Shown here piece by piece: positions 43,440 through 55,872 of a stretch of 64,000 nt of DNA (its first letter is position 1; each line of letters begins with the position of its first letter). The notes beneath the pieces were generated by a model, which saw only the letters and a program-made list of their open reading frames with translations, ran no database searches and was not told where the DNA came from. Made by a program: the position numbers and the translations under genes. This stretch comes from Zychaea mexicana (Eukaryota > Mucoromycota > Mucoromycetes > Mucorales > Lichtheimiaceae). The stretch lies in NCBI RefSeq assembly GCF_025766255.1, contig NW_026516707.1, positions 186,001-250,000 of the forward strand, written 5' to 3'.

Positions 43440-44770
43440 GATTTGTAACGACATCGTGCATGGGCTACACTGACTCAACAGCACAACAGCAACATTATCC
43501 GGGTGCCTGGTTGACCTAATTTATCGCTACCAGATACATCACTCGCACCATCATCTCAGCACTACTCTATGCGGACGATATGACACTGGTAGGGTCCCTA
43601 ACCGTTAAGACGCACCTTCTTCGAATCTCAAACCGACACTGCACCGATCTTAAAATACATATTGATGACATCCCGACAAAAAGTGCCATCATCCGAGCGG
43701 CCAATAGCAACATATCGACTTAACAACACTCAATATCGAAAATCAATAACAAGTTTATATCTTGGTATGATATCCCATTCAAATACGAAAGGCATTGACT
43801 CCGTTTTGCTCGTAAGCCAACGAATCAATAAAAGCAGCAGGCGCCAAAGCAATACTTTGAGGTCTAATAGACATCCATCATATGGTACCGGTCTATGGCC
43901 AGCGTTATGCACTTACCGGACCTTAGTCCGACCAGTAGTACTTGAATGTGGTCTCGCTATTATCACAGCACTCTCAACCACACAAACTTCAGTAAGCGCA
44001 GCAGGGCTATCTTACCGACACCATATGCTGTACGACCTTATTATCCATGCAAGTCCGCACTTATACACTTCAACTAAGAATTTATCACCCGCCCCCTGCA
44101 ATCACTTGTCCCAGTATCCACATTCTTGACAACCACTCCATTGAACTATCCTTTCTTTTTAAGAGAAAAGAAGGACGACCAATATTGGCGACATTTGACC
44201 TCAAACAATCCCCTTTAATTAACTTAACACCGAACTGAACCACGGTGCCAACTCTCTCCCAAAGACCCTGTTCAGGCGACCCTCTTTCTCAAAAGCGCAA
44301 TGAAGAAATCGGCTTCTTCGTGGGGCAGCCGCATGGCCTTACCAGAATAATAGAACCTGTTTCTCTTTGCCTCTTTGCCGTTTCCTACCGGGACCGGACA
44401 TCTTCCATAGTCAGATATTGTATGCATTGGGCTCCCAGCATTCTTTACCCACTCCAAAACTGCCATTGTTGACACATTACACCAACTGGCCAATCAAGAG
44501 AACACTTTTCTGAATGCCAAACATCTTTCACCCCATCCTTCAGGAACCCTTCAATGCTTTCCATATCACTCCCAAAGATTATCACCTGACGATGCGCAAC
44601 CACTGGACTAAACCATCTACAGCGCTCTGATGACCAAACTCTTGTATGTAGCAGCTAGAAGAGAGTGACCTGGCCGACTCTGCTTCGTGTCCTGCGCGAA
44701 ATAGACCGCCTCAGCCATCCCAGGTGTTGACTCTCTGATGCAACGAATTCAGAAGTTGCTCCAGAGAATG
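43440..44770 (+). pseudogene. Non-LTR retrotransposon (LINE) reverse transcriptase relic
   Basis: Decayed C-terminal half of a LINE-type polymerase. The catalytic motif is visible as LLYADDMTLVG (about 43562-43595). It is followed by the post-catalytic landmarks YLGMI, then LWPALCTYRTLVRPVVLECGLAIITAL (43900-43980, in a broken frame), which is the usual region after RT domain 7. Beyond it come short matches to the C-terminal part of such elements, up to a segment near 44680 reading WPTLLRVLREIDRL-like across a frame break. Stops and frame changes are numerous. No intact ORF1, endonuclease or poly-A end was found. Confidence 0.75.
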
Positions 44771-44774
44771 CCCT

Positions 44775-45975
44775 CCTCTAGACACACACCGACGTGCGTC
44801 TACTCTTCCTTACAGCATATCCTAAAGAGCCCTTCTGCTCGTTCCCGACGCTTGTTCATATTGGCTTTGTTTAGTTCCTTAGCTGATTTTCAACACTTAC
44901 ACCAAAGGTTGCATAATATGCAAATTCTTCTTGAATCCTACCTTTTTTTCATTGTGCCTATCATTTATAAATGATGTTCTCCTAATTGTATACCGGTGCG
45001 AAGCAATCAATTATACAAGATCACTAATAAATCTTGCATGAGAATAAAAATACACATTGATATCTATGTATCTTGTGACATATGTGATTCATTACCATAT
45101 GGTACTGTCAGCGTTACTATGCTCTCACCGTCGTAACTATATTACTACTATCACAATTGACAATATATGTCGAAATTCGCTGCTTAAAAATGCATTATTT
45201 TGATCCATCTCCGAATGCGCTCTTAAATCCTGAGCACCGAAAGAGAGTTTTGTTCTCTGATGATACTGTCCGATGGCAGATTGTATATAGATACTTAATT
45301 GTAACTGAAAGTAAAAGAAGCATTTCCCAACAGGGTAGACCCTTAACAAATTGACGATGGGCTTGGGGAAGTATTTGAGCTCGACTCATTTGTAGGTGAC
45401 ACAAGATCACATCAAAATTGGGTATCTGATGATGAGTTTATGTATCTTCTACAGAGAAGCACGGTTCTTCTTTCCAGATGTTAATTTATGTGAATCAAAA
45501 GTCAAAATGGTCTACTCAAGAGACTATACGATAGAAACCTATTATACACTCTGTTTTGCTCCTATTTCAAGCTTCTTCGTATAAGAGTTGTAATAACACG
45601 ACGATGTCATAATATAGACAAGAACAACATCTCATGTTTGAACAACCAAATTGTGATGGAGTACATACCTGCTGCAAGCCTGAATGAGTTACATATCTGT
45701 TGTGGGAACTAGCTACTGTAGAATGATACATGGTACCAAAGGAAGTTTTTGAGTGAAAACTTGCATGGCCATATGGTTATGGTTATGGATGTGGTACTAG
45801 AAGTTTGGGATGGTACTTTTTTATAAATAAGAATATGGATGAATGACACCAACTTCCACATGTCTGCATAAGTATTGTGCACAGTTGCATTACGCTATTT
45901 GTTTTGCATATGCTCGTAGATAGTCATAGCAATGTTATGTTTGTAGGTGGAATGTTCAAAGACAATTAAAAAATG
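44775..45975. other. Intergenic AT-rich region
   Basis: No gene supported. Short frames at 45157-45354 and 45396-45584 lack motifs. Part of this region may be the 3' remains of the LINE. Confidence 0.4.
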
Positions 45976-45982
45976 TGAGTCA
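45976..45982 (+). promoter_or_regulatory. Gcn4/CpcA-type site upstream of trpE
   Basis: TGAGTCA, a perfect match to the TGASTCA consensus of the fungal general amino-acid control activator (Gcn4/CPC1/CpcA). It lies 181 bp before the trpE ATG. Tryptophan genes are classical targets of this regulator, so induction on amino-acid starvation is likely but not shown. Confidence 0.55.
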
Positions 45983-46162
45983 CCAAGGCATCATCAGCTC
46001 AATCAAAATTGCTTGCTGTGTTACCCGAATTGATCCCCAGCTGCGGCCCTGGTGGGTTGTCACTTTTTTTTTAACCGGCTTCTCTCTTTTTTCTATCTTT
46101 CTTTTCCCTTTTTGCATACAACAGACACACACACACACACCTTAATAGTAACAACAACAATA

Positions 46163-48058
46163 ATGGCATTGAACTTGAAACCAACACTCGAAGAAATTCA
46201 AGAAATGGTCCGAACGGACCAAGGCAACACCATTCCCATATACGCCGAATTGGATGCTGATTTCTTAACACCAGTGTCCGCGTACCTCAAAGTTGCGGAC
46301 CGGTGCGATTATTCTTTTCTTTTTGAATCCGTTGCTGGTGGTGAGACCATTGGTCGATATTCCTTCATTGGTGCCGGTATGCTTTCTTTAAATCTTGTAC
46401 AAGAAAATATGTCTTCTTTTTTTTTCTGTGCTTTTTAAAACTTTATTATTCACGCTGCTGACACTTGTGTATTATGACACCAAACGCAAAGATCCTTACA
46501 AATTAATCAAGGTGGGACCAAAAGAGGCCGTGCATGGTGATCCTTTGTTGGCTATTGAAAAAGAGCTCGAGCCGATCCGATACGTCAAAATACCCGGTCT
46601 CCCATCATTTACTGGTAAACAGCACGCATGATTTCATATATAGATTTTTGTCGTATATCGAGATTACCTTTGAAGAAAGTGTTGCCAATAAGTAGCAGTA
46701 CGACACTAATGACAACAAACGATGATGGTGTGTAATAGGCGGTGCTGTTGGATATATTGGTTTTGACTGCTACCAATACTTTGAACCGACGATTGAAGGC
46801 GACTTGCCCGACCCGATTGGCATTCCGGATGCGATTTTTATGCTTTGCGACACATTAGTGATTTTCGACCGCGTTCGACACGTGGCCAACGTAGTCTCGC
46901 ATTTCCGTAGCGACAGCAAGGATCCCGAAGCCGTCAAGCGCGAATACATGAAAGCCGCCGAAGAAATCGAATGTACCATGACCTTGCTGAACGAACCACA
47001 AGTGCCGACCGTGCCACAACCTCCGATCCAACTCAACGAGAAGGCTACGTCCAACGTGGGCAAGGAAGGTTACGAAGGTTTCGTGACCAACCTGAAGCAC
47101 CACATTAAAGAAGGCGACATTTTCCAGGCCGTGCCCTCGCAACGTTTGGCAAGACCCACGACTCTGCACCCATTCAATGTATACAGACATTTGCGTTCGT
47201 TGAACCCGTCGCCATACATGTTTTATGTCAACCTGAAAGAGTTCACAGTTGTCGGTGCATCGCCGGAAATGTTGACTAAAGTACAAGACCGTGTCGCTTA
47301 TACACATCCGATTGCCGGTACACGTAAGCGTGGCAAGACTTTGCAAGAAGACGAGGCGTTGGCAGGAGACTTGTTGGCCGATCCCAAGGAGCGTGCTGAG
47401 CATGTCATGTTGGTGGATTTGGGCCGTAATGATATCAACCGTGTGTGTAAGCCGGAAACGGTCTCGGTCGACAAGTTGATGCAGATTGAATACTACTCCC
47501 ATGTGATGCATATCGTTTCAAACGTGTCTGGTACACTGCGTGACGATAAGACGCCTTTTGATGCTTTCCGTGCTATTTTCCCTGCCGGCACAGTCTCAGG
47601 TGCTCCCAAGATCCGTGCAGTTGAATTGATCCGTGGTTTGGAAAAGGAAAAGCGTGGCATTTATGCTGGGTGAGTTGTTGTTGCTGTTGTTCGGATAAGA
47701 AAAAAGGGATGTATTCACTCGGGAACTAATGGATCATCAAATTGGGTAATAGATCGGTGGGTCACTTTGATTACTCTGGTGATCTCGATACATGCATTGC
47801 CATTCGTACCATGGTCTTCAAGGATGGTGTGGCATATCTTCAAGGTAATCAATTAGTATTATCAGCTGAGGACAGTTCAGTTCGAGTGCAGTTTTACTAA
47901 AACAAAGGAATTCAAATGTAGCTGGTGGCGGTATTGTGCACGACTCGGTAGAAGAGGAAGAATATCAGGAGACGATGAACAAGATGGGATCCAACCTTGC
48001 TACGCTCGAACAATGTGAACGCAAAATTTACGAGAGGCAGCAACGACAACAGCAATAA
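46163..48058 (+). CDS. trpE: Anthranilate synthase component I
   Basis: Five exons, 46163-46376, 46492-46614, 46739-47669, 47753-47844 and 47922-48058, close in frame to 498 aa, a normal TrpE length. With a glutamine amidotransferase partner it converts chorismate and glutamine to anthranilate, the first step of tryptophan synthesis, in the cytosol. Visible signatures are the N-terminal tryptophan-binding region (SFLFESV), [10 protein letters not shown], then [11 protein letters not shown], the chorismate-binding core ([21 protein letters not shown]), [13 protein letters not shown], and the C-terminal AGGGIVHDS. Feedback inhibition by tryptophan is known for the family. ATG 46163 follows a CT/CA-rich leader and precedes the first conserved residues. 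The gene converges on the HID1 gene, with 187 bp between stops. The amidotransferase partner is not in the window. Confidence 0.96.
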
Positions 48059-48244
48059 TTATTCTGTTTTCGTTCGATATCATACACCGCATATATACAA
48101 AACTTGATCTTTTACTTTGCTCATCGATATGATCGATATGATCGATTATTTCATTTATGATATTGTATAAACAACAAAGTACAAAAGGAGATAAAGAAAG
48201 TATGTGTGTTGTGCTATGTGACAAGGTTGGGAATGGATCTGCTT

Positions 48245-49920
48245 CTATACTGCAGCAGGTGACGTTCTTGATTGCTGTTGTGGGGTAGCGGGCGACAAAG
48301 AAGGTCGTGGTGAAGAAGATGTTTGTTGGTCTGAATAAGATGGCAGCGATCCACTATTACTATTATTATTGCTGCTAGTAGCGTTATTGTTGCCGCCAAC
48401 GACCTGTTGCTTGATCTGGAACAGCTTGACATGAGTTCCGCTCCACGGACAATAGTCGGTGATGGAAGACACGTAAGCCTGACCCCACAACATGCTTCTG
48501 AACCAAATCACAAGCGCCTCGCCCCAACGGAACTTGCGGATAAAGATCGGCGGTGGTGGTGGCAAAATACCGACCAATGTCATACCACGCAAGAATTCGA
48601 GCACTTGAGCATCAGACGTCAATGATTGCGTGGAGCAAAGTGTTTGCACTTGCGGCACCAGGTGCTCTAACAAGACCAAAATCGTTTGCATCGGTAATTG
48701 TGAATGCCATTCCGTTACCCAGTCTTCGGTGGGCATGAAGCCATTCTTGGTGCCTGGCAACTGGACAGTGGCTGTGCTTGTGACCGATCCGATGGAAGAC
48801 GTGCTGCCCTGTCGTTGGGGTGCAGCTGGATTTGACGTTGTTGTGGCAGGAGGGGCAGCTAAACCGTTGCTGCTGGTACTGCTGGAAGCGTTACCTTCAG
48901 CAGGCGATTCAGGTAATTTGCCACGGGCTTTTTCTGATAGACCATCTTGCTGTTGCTGTTGCTGTTGCTGTTGTTGTTGTTGTGATTGTTGCTCCTTATC
49001 TTGATCCTGCTGCTTATCTTCTTCCTGCTGTTGAGATGGATTGGTTTTGTTGTCTCCACCAACAATTGCGGGAGTAGTAGTAGTAGTAGTAGCAGCAGCT
49101 GGTGGTGTTTCACTGTTGACGCTCTTGCCATCATCAGATGCAGACACGCGAGGTACTTGTTGACTGTTGCGACGCAATTTTTCTTCCTTGATTTGACGTA
49201 CACGTTCAATCTCTGCAATCGCCTTTTCCAAGGAAAAGTCTCGTAATTTTTCAAATTTGACGTTGCTTCGGACGAGAGCATATAGCAAGTTTGGGTTATC
49301 TGATATGTGCCGTTCAATTTAGAAAAAGTTAACATCCGAAAGATTTGCCTATAACTTCGTATAAAAACCACGTTCTTTGTACCTGAAAATTGATATTGAA
49401 TGGTGTTGTTGAATGCTTCGAGCAAGTAACCAACGAGACGGTGGTTGGACTCGTCGGCAAGCAAAAAGCCTGGAGCTGACATGGAACCAAACAGTGCCAT
49501 CAACTTGCTCGCGGTTGTGACGGAAAGATTCTTAAGGTAAGGCGAAATGTTGGTGACGGTAAGGATGAGTGCTGGATAGAGTGTGGAGAGGGATCCACGA
49601 GAGGTGGCGATCAATGTGAAAATAGACTAAGCATGGTTTGGCAGAAGAAAATTAAAAAGTCAATAAAAATTACGCTCTTTGCGTCAGCGATCTTCAGAAC
49701 CAAGACCCCCCCTTATGATTTTTCTGCTTACGATGATAAGGAAATCAGCATAGGTTCCATGGAACGCGGGTATCCGAACAACAGCAGGTAAGGACGAATG
49801 GCCGTCAAATGGACGATTCAACTTGACTCCAAAAGTGCGGTCAGACGAAAGCGTTTGCAAGATAAAAGCACACATGCGAACCAATCCAACTTGGGCTAAT
49901 TTGCAAGGCTTCTTAATCAG

Positions 49921-49954
<34 letters not shown>

Positions 49955-51995
49955 GAGAAACGCAGGGACGGGGGGGGGAGGTCTTTTCAACCTTGTAACT
50001 TACCTGGATCCAGTTTGTTTTCCATGGCGTAATAGACCAAAACAACCATCAAATCCAGTGCGCGCTCGGTTTCCATCAGATAGCTGCGGAATCGCTACAC
50101 ACACACAATTAAAAAGGTAATCTATTAGCGGACATGGTCTCCTCTCTATGCGCCGCCCCATAAGCTCCATGCTCGCACAGAGAAAGATGGTTACCTGATT
50201 CGTCTCCAACAGTTTCCAGCAGAGCATCATCATCTCGACATGGCACCGGACACGTTTGGTAGATCCGGGCAAATACGTGTTGTTGGCTTGCATTGGGTTG
50301 CTCAGGATACGATAAATGCCATCGATCAAAAACTGGAAATCCTGGGCACGATGCAGCTTGGAAAGATAGTGTCGGAACGAGTTGTCGCTATTCTCATCCA
50401 AATCAAACTCTGAAGCAGTACCATCCGTGGTGGAGGATCCACCCGCAGCAGTGGCAGCTTTCAATTCGGCCGCTTGCTTTTCAGCCAAAGCCCGCTTCTC
50501 GGGATCCTGAATCAAGAGATCTGCGCCCGAAACAATTTCAGCAGGCGGCGTCGTGACACGCTGGTCAATCTGGCGCATTGTGTGGGCCACGCGCGGCGAA
50601 TGGTAGTCCAGAATCACCAGCAATACGCGTATACACATGACTACGAGCTGCTCGCGTGTATCGGTAAACACGACGTGGTTGTAGGGCACGCCCCAGCCCA
50701 ATGGGTTGTACTTGCAGGCTGTGTTCAGCAGGCTGCACAGCAGGGCCAAGACCACTTTGCGTTCCGTTTTAGCGACAATGTAATGGAGCCATCGGTCTTC
50801 CTTTGACAGGACTTGCGACGGCGATACGTACATGGAGCGCGAGAGGAGGACGATCAATAAACGCAGGACTTCGATGCGGTGCATGTCGTTTTCGCGTGAC
50901 GCGCCGATCGGTGTGCTGGAGCCTACGCCCGATTCCCAAATAACGTGATTGACTTTCCCACCTTCAGCCGTTACCATGGTCGGTGGCAGTGTGAAACCCG
51001 CCAAGAATAAGCATTGGAGCGTCACTGCAAGTGTTGTTCAATAGTTGATTAATAATCTTCAAACCTGCTCCCCTTCACCCCTCTTTCATCCGTCCCGCCC
51101 GATCGATAATTACAATTCATCAGCACTTCTCCTCGTGGTGGCAGTGTATCGTATTGCGGCTGCGATTTCTACTCGAGAATAACAAGTCATTAGAATGCTC
51201 CCTTTTGCTATTACAAGATTGGAGAATAAAGTACCGGCTGTTCACTAGTGTCTCCACTGCCATTGCCTTCTTCCTGTGCTGCATTGGCCGTGCCTGCTGA
51301 TGCTGGTGGCTCAGGAATACGTTCGACAGACCGTGGAACCCAGAACATCTTATCCTCCCATTCTGAGCACTCGGGGTTCTCAAAAATATAGGGTATCAGT
51401 CGTGACAAGACACGAAAACAGTTGAGCAGTTGTGGAATGCTCGTGGTTGTTGCTGGAAAGTTGGGTGCAGAGACAATCGCAATCATTTGATTCAACAACT
51501 AGAATAAGAAAATGACCACGGTTTTCAAATTAGCTTTTTCTTTTTATGGTGCTAGTCTTGTAAACGTTATTTCTTCTCTCTCTCTCTCTCTTTACCTTAT
51601 CAATGAGCGTTTCCAGGTTCTCTCGACTTGAATCTCGTGCGCGACGAATGTCGCTGGCGCCAATAAGCGAATAAACGTCATCCACGGATTCCGGCAAACT
51701 CCAAAACTACAAGAAAGAGAAAGCAGAAGGTCGCGATTAGTTTCCCATCGAGTCGAATGGTTTGAATACATAAAATTGTGTTTGCTCTTTACCAAGGACC
51801 AGTAGTCATCAGCCGTATATGGAATGTTCTATTGTTGCAGGAATGTTTGAGAATATAAGCTCTTTGTTCGGGTCAAAGGACAAAAGCGAGAATGACTAAA
51901 AACAAGTGAGGCAATAGAAGCAAAGACTTTACATGTTCTTCAAAAAGTCGAAACACGCCTTTTCGGAAGGCTAGCTTACTATCTGTCGCACCCAT
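48245..51995 (-). CDS. HID1-family membrane trafficking protein (967 aa)
   Basis: Ten exons on the minus strand: 51995-51933, 51828-51793, 51706-51596, 51498-51235, 51159-51114, 51024-50195, 50094-50004, 49895-49732, 49626-49383 and 49299-48245. All phases fit. The start MGATDSKLAFRKGVF is the typical HID1 N terminus with a myristoylation-type Gly2. Other landmarks are DDYWSLFWSLPESV, LPPRGEVLMN, then ACKYNPLGWGVPYNHVVF, LVRMCAFILQTLSSD, PAFHGTYADFLI, and a C-terminal ITDYCPWSGTHVKLFQIKQ. HID1/Hid-1 is a conserved Golgi-associated peripheral protein needed for dense-core vesicle or secretory sorting in animals; fungal orthologues act in the endomembrane system by inference. It is longer than animal HID1 because of a Gln/Pro/Ser-rich linker (about residues 640-770) and a Ser/Pro/Gln tail. 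Confidence 0.93.
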
Positions 51996-53369
51996 ATGCT
52001 AAAGTGTATCGAGGAAAAGAAAGAGCGGAAGAAACGGATCACGTATCCGCCAAGGCCGGTCGCGCTTAGCCGTGTGAGCGGGGCTTCACCCGCTTCTCAA
52101 AAGTTCACTTTACCAAACAAGGTGCCTGACGCCCTCCCCCCCTTGTTTGCTTGTTGATATCATCGTCGTCGTCGTCGTCGTCGATGTCTTCAACATACTA
52201 CAATTCAATGTTTTTGATTGACATCATTCCATTGACCGTCAATCTCCTTAGATAAGACTTTACTCAACAGATGAAGCCAAGTAATGAAAGAGACTTGGTA
52301 TGTAAGGTATACTGCGACAGTAGCAGGCTGGATGATCTGTTCTAGCATCTTCAAAAAAGGGATGTTGTTTATATATCTATATAAAGCGTTCGCCTGGTCA
52401 TCCATCCTTATGGTTATTATAAGTATCAATATGATGCTTCTTCAATTAGTAGGTCTTAGTATATGAGAAGGGTCGTTAGGACAAATGCGTGTATGCTGTA
52501 AGATATGATATGAAAAGTCAGTGCACACAACGAATTGAGTGATATTATGCAGTGTTTCAGGTTCAAGCATAGGGGGCTCACGCCAATCGTTTTTCTGCTT
52601 GGCAATCCCCGTCGAAAAAAATTTTCATCCAAAAGAGGTTGAAAGGGGGAAGCAGAGCCCCGTGACCGAAGAAAATGCATGAAAAATGAATCGTCATTGA
52701 GGTATTGTGCAGCTCTCTCAGAGTGATGTCGCCTTTCTCGTCACGGTTTCAGTTTCTGCGAAATGACTTTCTTTAGACTAGACTTCTTTCTAGAAGACGC
52801 CAGACAGGCACATAGCAACCACAAGTCGGCCAGTCACATGTCAACGATCGAAACACAGCGCTGACTTTGCAAGCCATGAGTTCGGTACTCATTTAAGGGC
52901 ATCTATTGTAGCTGCTCGTTCTAGACTTTGACCACTTGTTTGCAGCTCTATCATTGTCCCCAAGACCAACATGTTTTAAAAGATATGACCAAAGTCTGTA
53001 AAACAAAAGAATGAACGCATGATTGCTTGTTTCATTTCTCTTGTTTTATGGTATCCCCCAATGTAGAGCGGGAGCTTTGGAACATTGTTTCTCAAAGAAG
53101 AAGAATACATTGACATGATCAATCGATTGTTTCGCATCAAATTTATCAGTCAGAATGACAAAACGCAAGACGAACGTTACGTCTACGTTATCGATGCGTG
53201 CATAGAGAGTAAATGACAAAATAGCTCCCAAGCAGTTATTGGGAAGGGAAAAAGTAAAAGAGAGTACAAGGCTTCGGTTTTTTCTTTCTTTCTTTCTTTT
53301 TACCTCGTTTTGCATTTTCTCTCACTTTCATTCTTTCTTTCTTTTTCGCGCCGCCTTTTCCAACAAACA
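51996..53369. other. Divergent intergenic region between HID1 and homeobox genes
   Basis: About 1.4 kb containing a (GTC)n microsatellite at 52163-52183, a small inverted-repeat segment at 52571-52661 and a TTTC-rich leader at 53278-53345 before the homeobox ATG. Frames at 52205-52429 and 53046-53315 have no motifs. Confidence 0.5.
52571..52661. repeat. Short inverted-repeat segment with GAGCCCC arms
   Basis: GGGGGCTC at 52572-52579 is mirrored by GAGCCCC at 52655-52661. The right arm is embedded in GGGGGAAGCAGAGCCCCGTGAC, similar in style to the GCGGAGCCCC word at 42692. It could be a tiny MITE-like element. Confidence 0.4.
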
Positions 53370-55032
53370 ATGCAACAGCAGCAAAACCAGGCGCAATCGA
53401 TAATGGGGATCCAGTCATCGTCGTCCTCAGTACCGCAGCAGCACATGTATCAGCTATACGAGCATCAACAGCAGCAGCAGCATAATTATCAGTCTCCGCC
53501 GCCAGACATCAATCTGTCAACTCGAGCACGACGACGATCACGTACCACGCCTGCTCAGATAGCCATTTTGGAGAGTTACTTTCAGAATGTGACAAACAAG
53601 CCGACAAGGGAAATCTGTAGAGACGAGCTGGCACCGCTGGTCAACATTTCTCCCGAAAGTGTTTACTTTTGGTAAGTCTATTATAGTAGTAGTAGTAGTA
53701 GTAGTAGTACTAGCAGAAGCAAAGGTTATTTGGCAGCAGTGAATGGCACCACACCCTCTTTTTCTCCAAACCCCCATCCACCAAGTAATTATCTTACTAC
53801 TACTATTACTACAGCTATTATAGCTTTCACTGTTATGGTGATGGCGGTGATCATCCGCCGTCTTCGTCATCATGACTTCTTGTTCCATGCCTGCTTTCTT
53901 TCTACCTCAAATGTTGTTTACTGGATCTATCCCATTGTTTCAAAGAGTTGCTACTGTACTTTTTGCTTAATATCGCATTACTTTGTCCCTCTTTTTCTTC
54001 TTCTTTCCTCTTTTTCTCTCTCCCTTTTACCATTATTGACTTATTTTTTTGAAACTTATTATATCACGTTTTCTCTTTTTTTTTTCTTTCACATACAAAA
54101 AATCTAGGTTCCAGAACCGTCGTTCTAAAATGTCTCGAGAGCAACGATTGACACGACGTGGTCGTTCAGAGTCGCCTCAACGTCGACCGAATCCATCGAT
54201 TGTTCGCTCTGTTAGCAGTACTACTGCTACTATTACCAGTGCTACTACTACTGCGACTACAGCTACGACGGGTACTACTTTTGTTGCTGCTGCTGCTGCT
54301 GCACCAACATCAACAACAACAACAACGACGACTGCCAATCCAGGAGCACCGATTCTGCATCACCAACAGCAACAGCAACAACAACAACAACAGGAGCAAG
54401 ATGATCCATCGGAAAATTTACCGAACGATCTCATCGAGGGAAAAGAGCCAACGTCAGCGTTAGCAAGCGAAGAAGCTGGACGCACTGTTGATACGACTCA
54501 TTCAACAACTGTTCACTCCAGCAGCCCTTCATCCACAATGCCACCGTATCATCAACAACTACAGGGTACCACACGACTGCCATCCTTGTCAAGTTTGATA
54601 CACACCGGTTCTTCTGCTTTTAGCACCACTGGATCTGCTTTTACTCCAACGGGCGGTACGACGGGCACAGCAGCAGCAACAACAAGTACAGGAGGATTAG
54701 TAGGAGGTAATGTTGGTACAAGAGGATATCGGCCGACGTCGTCATCGTCGTCATACTTTCATTCATCATCATCTCAAGTGCATGCACCGCCGCCGCAGCA
54801 GCAGCAGCAGCAGCACCAACGACAAGACCAACACCATGATACTAACAAACAATTACCACCAGTGTACATTCAAGCACCAGGTACTGCTAATCTGCCACCC
54901 GTAGCATTCTACTTTCACCACAGCGAGTTTGGTACAGAAGCCAGTATGCTTCATTTGCTTCAACAACGTGAAAATCAGCGCCAACAATATCTTCATCAAC
55001 AACACCAACAACAGAGCCAGCTACACCAGTAA
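53370..55032 (+). CDS. Homeodomain transcription factor (408 aa)
   Basis: Two exons, 53370-53671 and 54108-55032, join in phase to 408 aa. The homeodomain spans about residues 53-113: a basic arm RARRRSRTTPAQ, helix 1 IAILESYFQNV, helix 2 REICRDELAPLV, and recognition helix 3 SPESVYFWFQNRRSKMSR with the diagnostic WFQNRR. It is followed by a basic stretch and a Thr/Ala/Gln/Ser-rich low-complexity tail with several poly-Gln runs, typical of fungal regulators. It is expected to act in the nucleus as a DNA-binding factor; targets are unknown. The start ATG follows a TTTC-rich leader; an upstream in-frame ATG at 53310 lies inside that leader and was not preferred. The 436-bp intron, long for this genome, splits the tryptophan codon of WFQNRR. 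Confidence 0.92.
53685..53711 (+). repeat. (TAG)n microsatellite in the homeobox intron
   Basis: A run of TAGTAGTAG within the intron at 53672-54107, followed by long CT-rich sequence before the acceptor. Confidence 0.85.
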
Positions 55033-55872
55033 ATTACAGTTTGACTCTCCACTTTTACCTTATTATTGCTTACACAACCGCAAAGGCGACTCAAGATCAC
55101 AAAACACTGGAAATAGCTTACACACTTATCGCTTCTTCGCCAGTCCATACCTTCTACAACTATTATTATCCCATATCCCTTTTGTATTTCCCCTTTCTCC
55201 CAAACAACCATGGTCTTTTTCTCCATTTGCTTAATATTGTTTTCTTTTTTGTAAAGAAAACTTGTTTTTATGTTGAATAAATACTTTCTTTGCTTGCGTA
55301 ACAACTGGATTGTTAGCTGACAACTAAGGTGATTCAAAGTAAGAGAGAGAGAGAGAGAGGGGGGGGTGATTACCCCAAGTATATACGCTAGATGCACGAT
55401 GGAACTTCATGTCGGCGTGGCATGGCTTATACATAGTTAACCATATAACATGTATCGGATAAAACTACAATCATGAGCTGCACAATGGACAACGATGGGT
55501 TATCCATGGAAACTGTTGTTAGTAAAGCAAGAGAGCAGACTCTGGTGTATCCCGGGACGACGTGTTATATTATTTGTGTACCTGCAGCTGTTGAAATGCT
55601 TTTATGCATGTATACTGGTACAACACACGTAATTGATTTCTCCTAGATGGGTCTAGACTGTTAAAAAAATAAACAAAATGTGTGGTGGTGTATGATCAAA
55701 CGAAATATACTAGATTTCGTTGTGTTTTTTTTGACAAAGAGGGGGAAATTAAATAGAAGAAACGTCTTTTGTAAAGTACATCATCATCGCAAATAACCGA
55801 CGTTCCCAAAATATACATATTTACGTTTACAACTATGACTAGTACACTACTCTATACAACTTATATTTAGTG
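55033..55872. other. Convergent intergenic region
   Basis: Between the homeobox stop and the lipase stop. AATAAA at about 55276 is a candidate polyadenylation signal for the homeobox gene. A (GA)n run ending in a G tract is at 55343-55368. No gene recognised. Confidence 0.5.

Noticed and set aside
46052..46162. Upstream extension of trpE
   Set aside because: There is no ATG in frame before 46163, and the extension is translated CT/CA leader.
46855..47511. 218-codon minus-strand frame inside trpE
   Set aside because: Antisense of the conserved trpE exon 3. It has no motif, and the plus-strand gene is certain.
53310..53369. Upstream in-frame ATG for the homeobox gene
   Set aside because: It falls inside a TTTC-rich leader and would add only a Phe/Ser/Leu-rich stretch. 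ATG 53370 begins the normal low-complexity N terminus.
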